Shown: positions 12,634-14,058 of the stretch, in pieces
How the letters are laid out: every line of letters begins with the position of its first letter
Numbering within the stretch: position 1 is the first letter of the stretch
Source of the DNA: CAUYUA01 sp963575675
GTDB lineage: Bacteria; Pseudomonadota; Alphaproteobacteria; Azospirillales; Azospirillaceae
Direction of reading: 5' to 3'
Assembly: GCA_963575675.1 (NCBI GenBank)
Contig: CAUYUA010000271.1
Coordinates: 1 to 14,058 of the forward strand
DNA: 14,058 nucleotides
Position numbers and translations under genes: made by a program
The notes under the pieces: model-generated
Seen by the model: only the letters and a program-made list of their open reading frames with translations
Database searches by the model: none
What the model was told of the DNA's origin: nothing

Positions 12634-12939
12634 ATGGAGTATAAAATTAAAAGCGTTGGAACGGTCACCGAAATTTATCTGAGCGGGCGTATGACGTTCG
12701 CGGATCATGAGAAATTTAGAAATGTCATTGCTGCTTTTGAAGGGCCTCAGGGGCATCGCGTTGTGTTCGATCTGTCGGGCCTTGAGTTTGTTGATTCGTC
12801 TGGTTTGGGGATGTTTATTATCGCTCGCGACACTGCGCAGAAGAGGAATTTGGACTTCAGCATTCGAGGGGCGCGAAACGACGTGAAGCGATTGATTACT
12901 GTGGCGAAGTTTCATAAAATATTTAACATCAGTGAGTAA
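12634..12939 (+). CDS. STAS-domain anti-sigma factor antagonist (SpoIIAA/RsbV-like)
   Basis: This is a 101-residue stand-alone STAS domain. Such proteins act as phosphorylation-controlled switches: in the unphosphorylated state they bind a partner (classically an anti-sigma kinase) and free its target. The domain runs through the whole protein, with an N-terminal strand pair (VTEIYLSGRMTF), VVFDLSGLEFVDSSGLGMF at 43-61, and a C-terminal helix region ending KIFNI. The VDSSG motif places the phosphorylatable serine at 55 or 56. The length is normal and nothing is missing. It is the only intact plus-strand gene in the window and points away from the PP2C-containing pair across 700 bases. No anti-sigma kinase is adjacent, so its partner is unknown. 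Confidence 0.9.
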   Translation: MEYKIKSVGTVTEIYLSGRMTFADHEKFRNVIAAFEGPQGHRVVFDLSGLEFVDSSGLGMFIIARDTAQKRNLDFSIRGARNDVKRLITVAKFHKIFNISE

Positions 12940-12959
12940 CCCTTGCGGGCTCTTGTTTT
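12934..12959 (+). terminator. Weak terminator-like hairpin at the end of the STAS gene
   Basis: GAG (12934-12936) and CCC (12940-12942) can pair with GGG-CTC (12947-12952) around the loop TTGC, with the TAA stop codon bulged out. TTGTTTT follows. The stem is short, so this is tentative. Confidence 0.3.
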
Positions 12960-13053
12960 GGAAAATGAAAATTAAAAGGGGCCAGTGACTGTATTCCTGA
13001 ATTGCTGAAAAAGAGAATGGTCTAACATTTTCGGTGATCATTTCCGGCGATTC

Positions 13054-13146
13054 CAGAGGAAGATCGCTTTGCGAACAAGGGGGGGCTTGCGCTCTCCCCT
13101 TATGATCTCTCCACGATCAAGAACGCAGCCTCCGGACTCTTTTAAT
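13054..13146. repeat. Structured dispersed repeat, copy 2 (about 93 bp)
   Basis: This is the second copy of the element at 5759-5855. Shared blocks are CAGAGGA, the TTT-loop hairpin (here TCGC-TTT-GCGA, 13064-13074), AAGGGG with CCCCTT (13077-13101), CCCCTTATGATC, CGATCA, GAAC-x-CAG and TTTTAAT. The first hairpin is shorter here but still perfectly paired. The element begins about 115 bases after the STAS stop codon and ends 40 bases from the stop codon of the minus-strand patatin-like gene. Confidence 0.7.
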
Positions 13147-13186
13147 GTGACGACGCAGGCTTGGAAGGCGAAAGTTGGAGCAAGCT

Positions 13187-14058
13187 TCAAGGCGTTGCGG
13201 GGTTAAGTTTTGCCGTTTCAGGCATAGCTTCTATGCTTGTGATATTGAACTCGCGTTCCGATAAAGTTTGGCTGGCGATTTGATAGGCGCTGTCATAAAC
13301 GCCGCGTTGTTCGATGAAATAATCGAAATACCCGTAATGATGACAAACCTGCACCGGAATCAGCTCAACGTGGCGATGTCGAGGAGGCTGAAGCGCGCCT
13401 TCAAGCACCAGCTTATTAATGTGTTCTATCCGCGCGACCTCGGCGGCGTAGGCGTTGTTGAACCACACTTCGGTGATGAAATCTTGAATCTCGAAGTAGT
13501 TCTCTGGAAGTTTTCCGACCCACCGCGTGTTTTGAGGCCGAGCAACATAAATGCGATCGCACATGTGCAATTCGCTAATGATGAACTGCCGGTTGTAGGC
13601 TCCGTCAACCAGTCCCTGGGGATTGTCGGCATGATCGAAACCGTAAAAATACAACCACAGAGCGCCTCGGACGGATTCGAGATCAATTGGAAGATACTTG
13701 TTTTCTTGACCGATTCGACCGTATTCGACGCCTAGGAACTCTTTGGCGGCGTTGTTGATGTGTAGATAAGACATGCCGCTGCGTGGATGAAAACTATTGA
13801 ACGCCACCGGAATGTCGCTTTCGTTCATCACTCGCGCGATGCGGGAGAGTTCATCCGTCGAGCGTCGCGGAACGTAAACTTGAGCGGGCAGCAAACGATC
13901 AAGCACGGCTTTGGCGTCGGGGCGCGCCATGGGACGCAGCCAGCGTTGCCAATATTCTTGCACGGCGGGCCTAAAAATTCCGGGATCCCCGAATGCGGCA
14001 ATCCACAGAGTGTTCATCCAATGCAGGGGAGGCGGAAAACGATTATCCTCACGAATTT
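13187..14058 (-). CDS. Probable patatin-like phospholipase, C-terminal part (runs off the window)
   Basis: The frame is open to the right edge without a stop, so at least 13 residues precede the first Met (14017), and that Met is probably internal. From there it reads NTLWIAAFGDPGIFRP, then VAFNSFHPRSGMSYLHINN (71-89), VRGALWLYFYGF (116-127) and LVDGAYNRQFIISEL (136-150). This order resembles bacterial patatin-like lipases: a segment ending in GxPGFF-like residues, an acquired strand, an SGALPPGFP-like loop, and the DG(G/A) motif whose Asp (138 here) completes the Ser-Asp dyad. The nucleophile motif GxSxG would lie beyond 14058 and cannot be seen. The likely role is lipid-ester hydrolysis. 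The assignment rests on motif order, not on a search, and another hydrolase family is possible. Confidence 0.6.
   Translation of the reverse strand, partial: IREDNRFPPPLHWMNTLWIAAFGDPGIFRPAVQEYWQRWLRPMARPDAKAVLDRLLPAQVYVPRRSTDELSRIARVMNESDIPVAFNSFHPRSGMSYLHINNAAKEFLGVEYGRIGQENKYLPIDLESVRGALWLYFYGFDHADNPQGLVDGAYNRQFIISELHMCDRIYVARPQNTRWVGKLPENYFEIQDFITEVWFNNAYAAEVARIEHINKLVLEGALQPPRHRHVELIPVQVCHHYGYFDYFIEQRGVYDSAYQIASQTLSEREFNITSIEAMPETAKLNPATP

Noticed and set aside
12520..13041. Minus-strand 173-codon open frame opposite the STAS gene
   Set aside because: It lies antisense to a clearly recognised STAS domain, has a skewed composition and no domain of its own.
1..14058. CRISPR array
   Set aside because: No regularly spaced direct repeats with unique spacers were seen; the two copies of the dispersed repeat are over 7 kb apart.

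Overview
The window looks like a chromosomal segment of an alphaproteobacterium. The best marker is the housekeeping sigma factor RpoD. Its C-terminal half (regions 2 to 4) and its non-conserved domain read like the alphaproteobacterial form, and it lies just downstream of dnaG on the same strand, as is common in that class. DnaG keeps a full C-H-C-C zinc motif, which from memory fits Rhodospirillales-like lineages better than Rhizobiales. I cannot name the genus. Apart from the STAS gene and an IS fragment, all recognisable genes are on the minus strand, so transcription runs mostly from high to low coordinates.

Layout. (1) Positions 1-351 hold a junction. A 54-base C-terminal fragment of an IS630-type transposase (plus strand) abuts a phage-tail-collar / microcystin-dependent-type gene (minus strand). 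(2) Positions 352-717 are AT-rich and non-coding, with a long inverted repeat over a possible promoter and a strong hairpin terminator. (3) Positions 718-5214 hold a family I acyl-CoA:carboxylate CoA-transferase, a multi-pass GT-C (family 39) glycosyltransferase and a membrane-anchored GT2 polyprenyl-phosphate glycosyltransferase. The two glycosyltransferases form the usual donor-maker plus acceptor-transferase pair for envelope glycans. (4) Positions 5215-5900 are intergenic and contain a structured repeat. (5) Positions 5901-10285 hold rpoD and dnaG, separated by a terminator-like hairpin. (6) Positions 10366-11915 hold a PP2C-type phosphatase translationally coupled to an unrecognised helical protein. 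(7) Positions 11916-12633 are a long, AT-rich, palindrome-containing gap. (8) A STAS anti-sigma-factor antagonist gene lies on the plus strand, with eight consecutive G bases in its ribosome-binding region. (9) A second copy of the structured repeat follows. (10) The C-terminal part of a probable patatin-like phospholipase runs off the right edge.

Functional reading. The part most worth a second look is the block beside dnaG-rpoD: PP2C phosphatase, unknown partner and STAS switch protein. It has two of the pieces expected in a serine/threonine phosphorylation or partner-switching circuit. No kinase or anti-sigma factor is visible in the window, so a link between them is inference. The second is a roughly 95-bp dispersed repeat with three hairpins. 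Both copies sit 40-45 bp after the stop codon of a minus-strand gene, and one hairpin has changed length while keeping its pairing. All calls were made by reading; no database search was possible.
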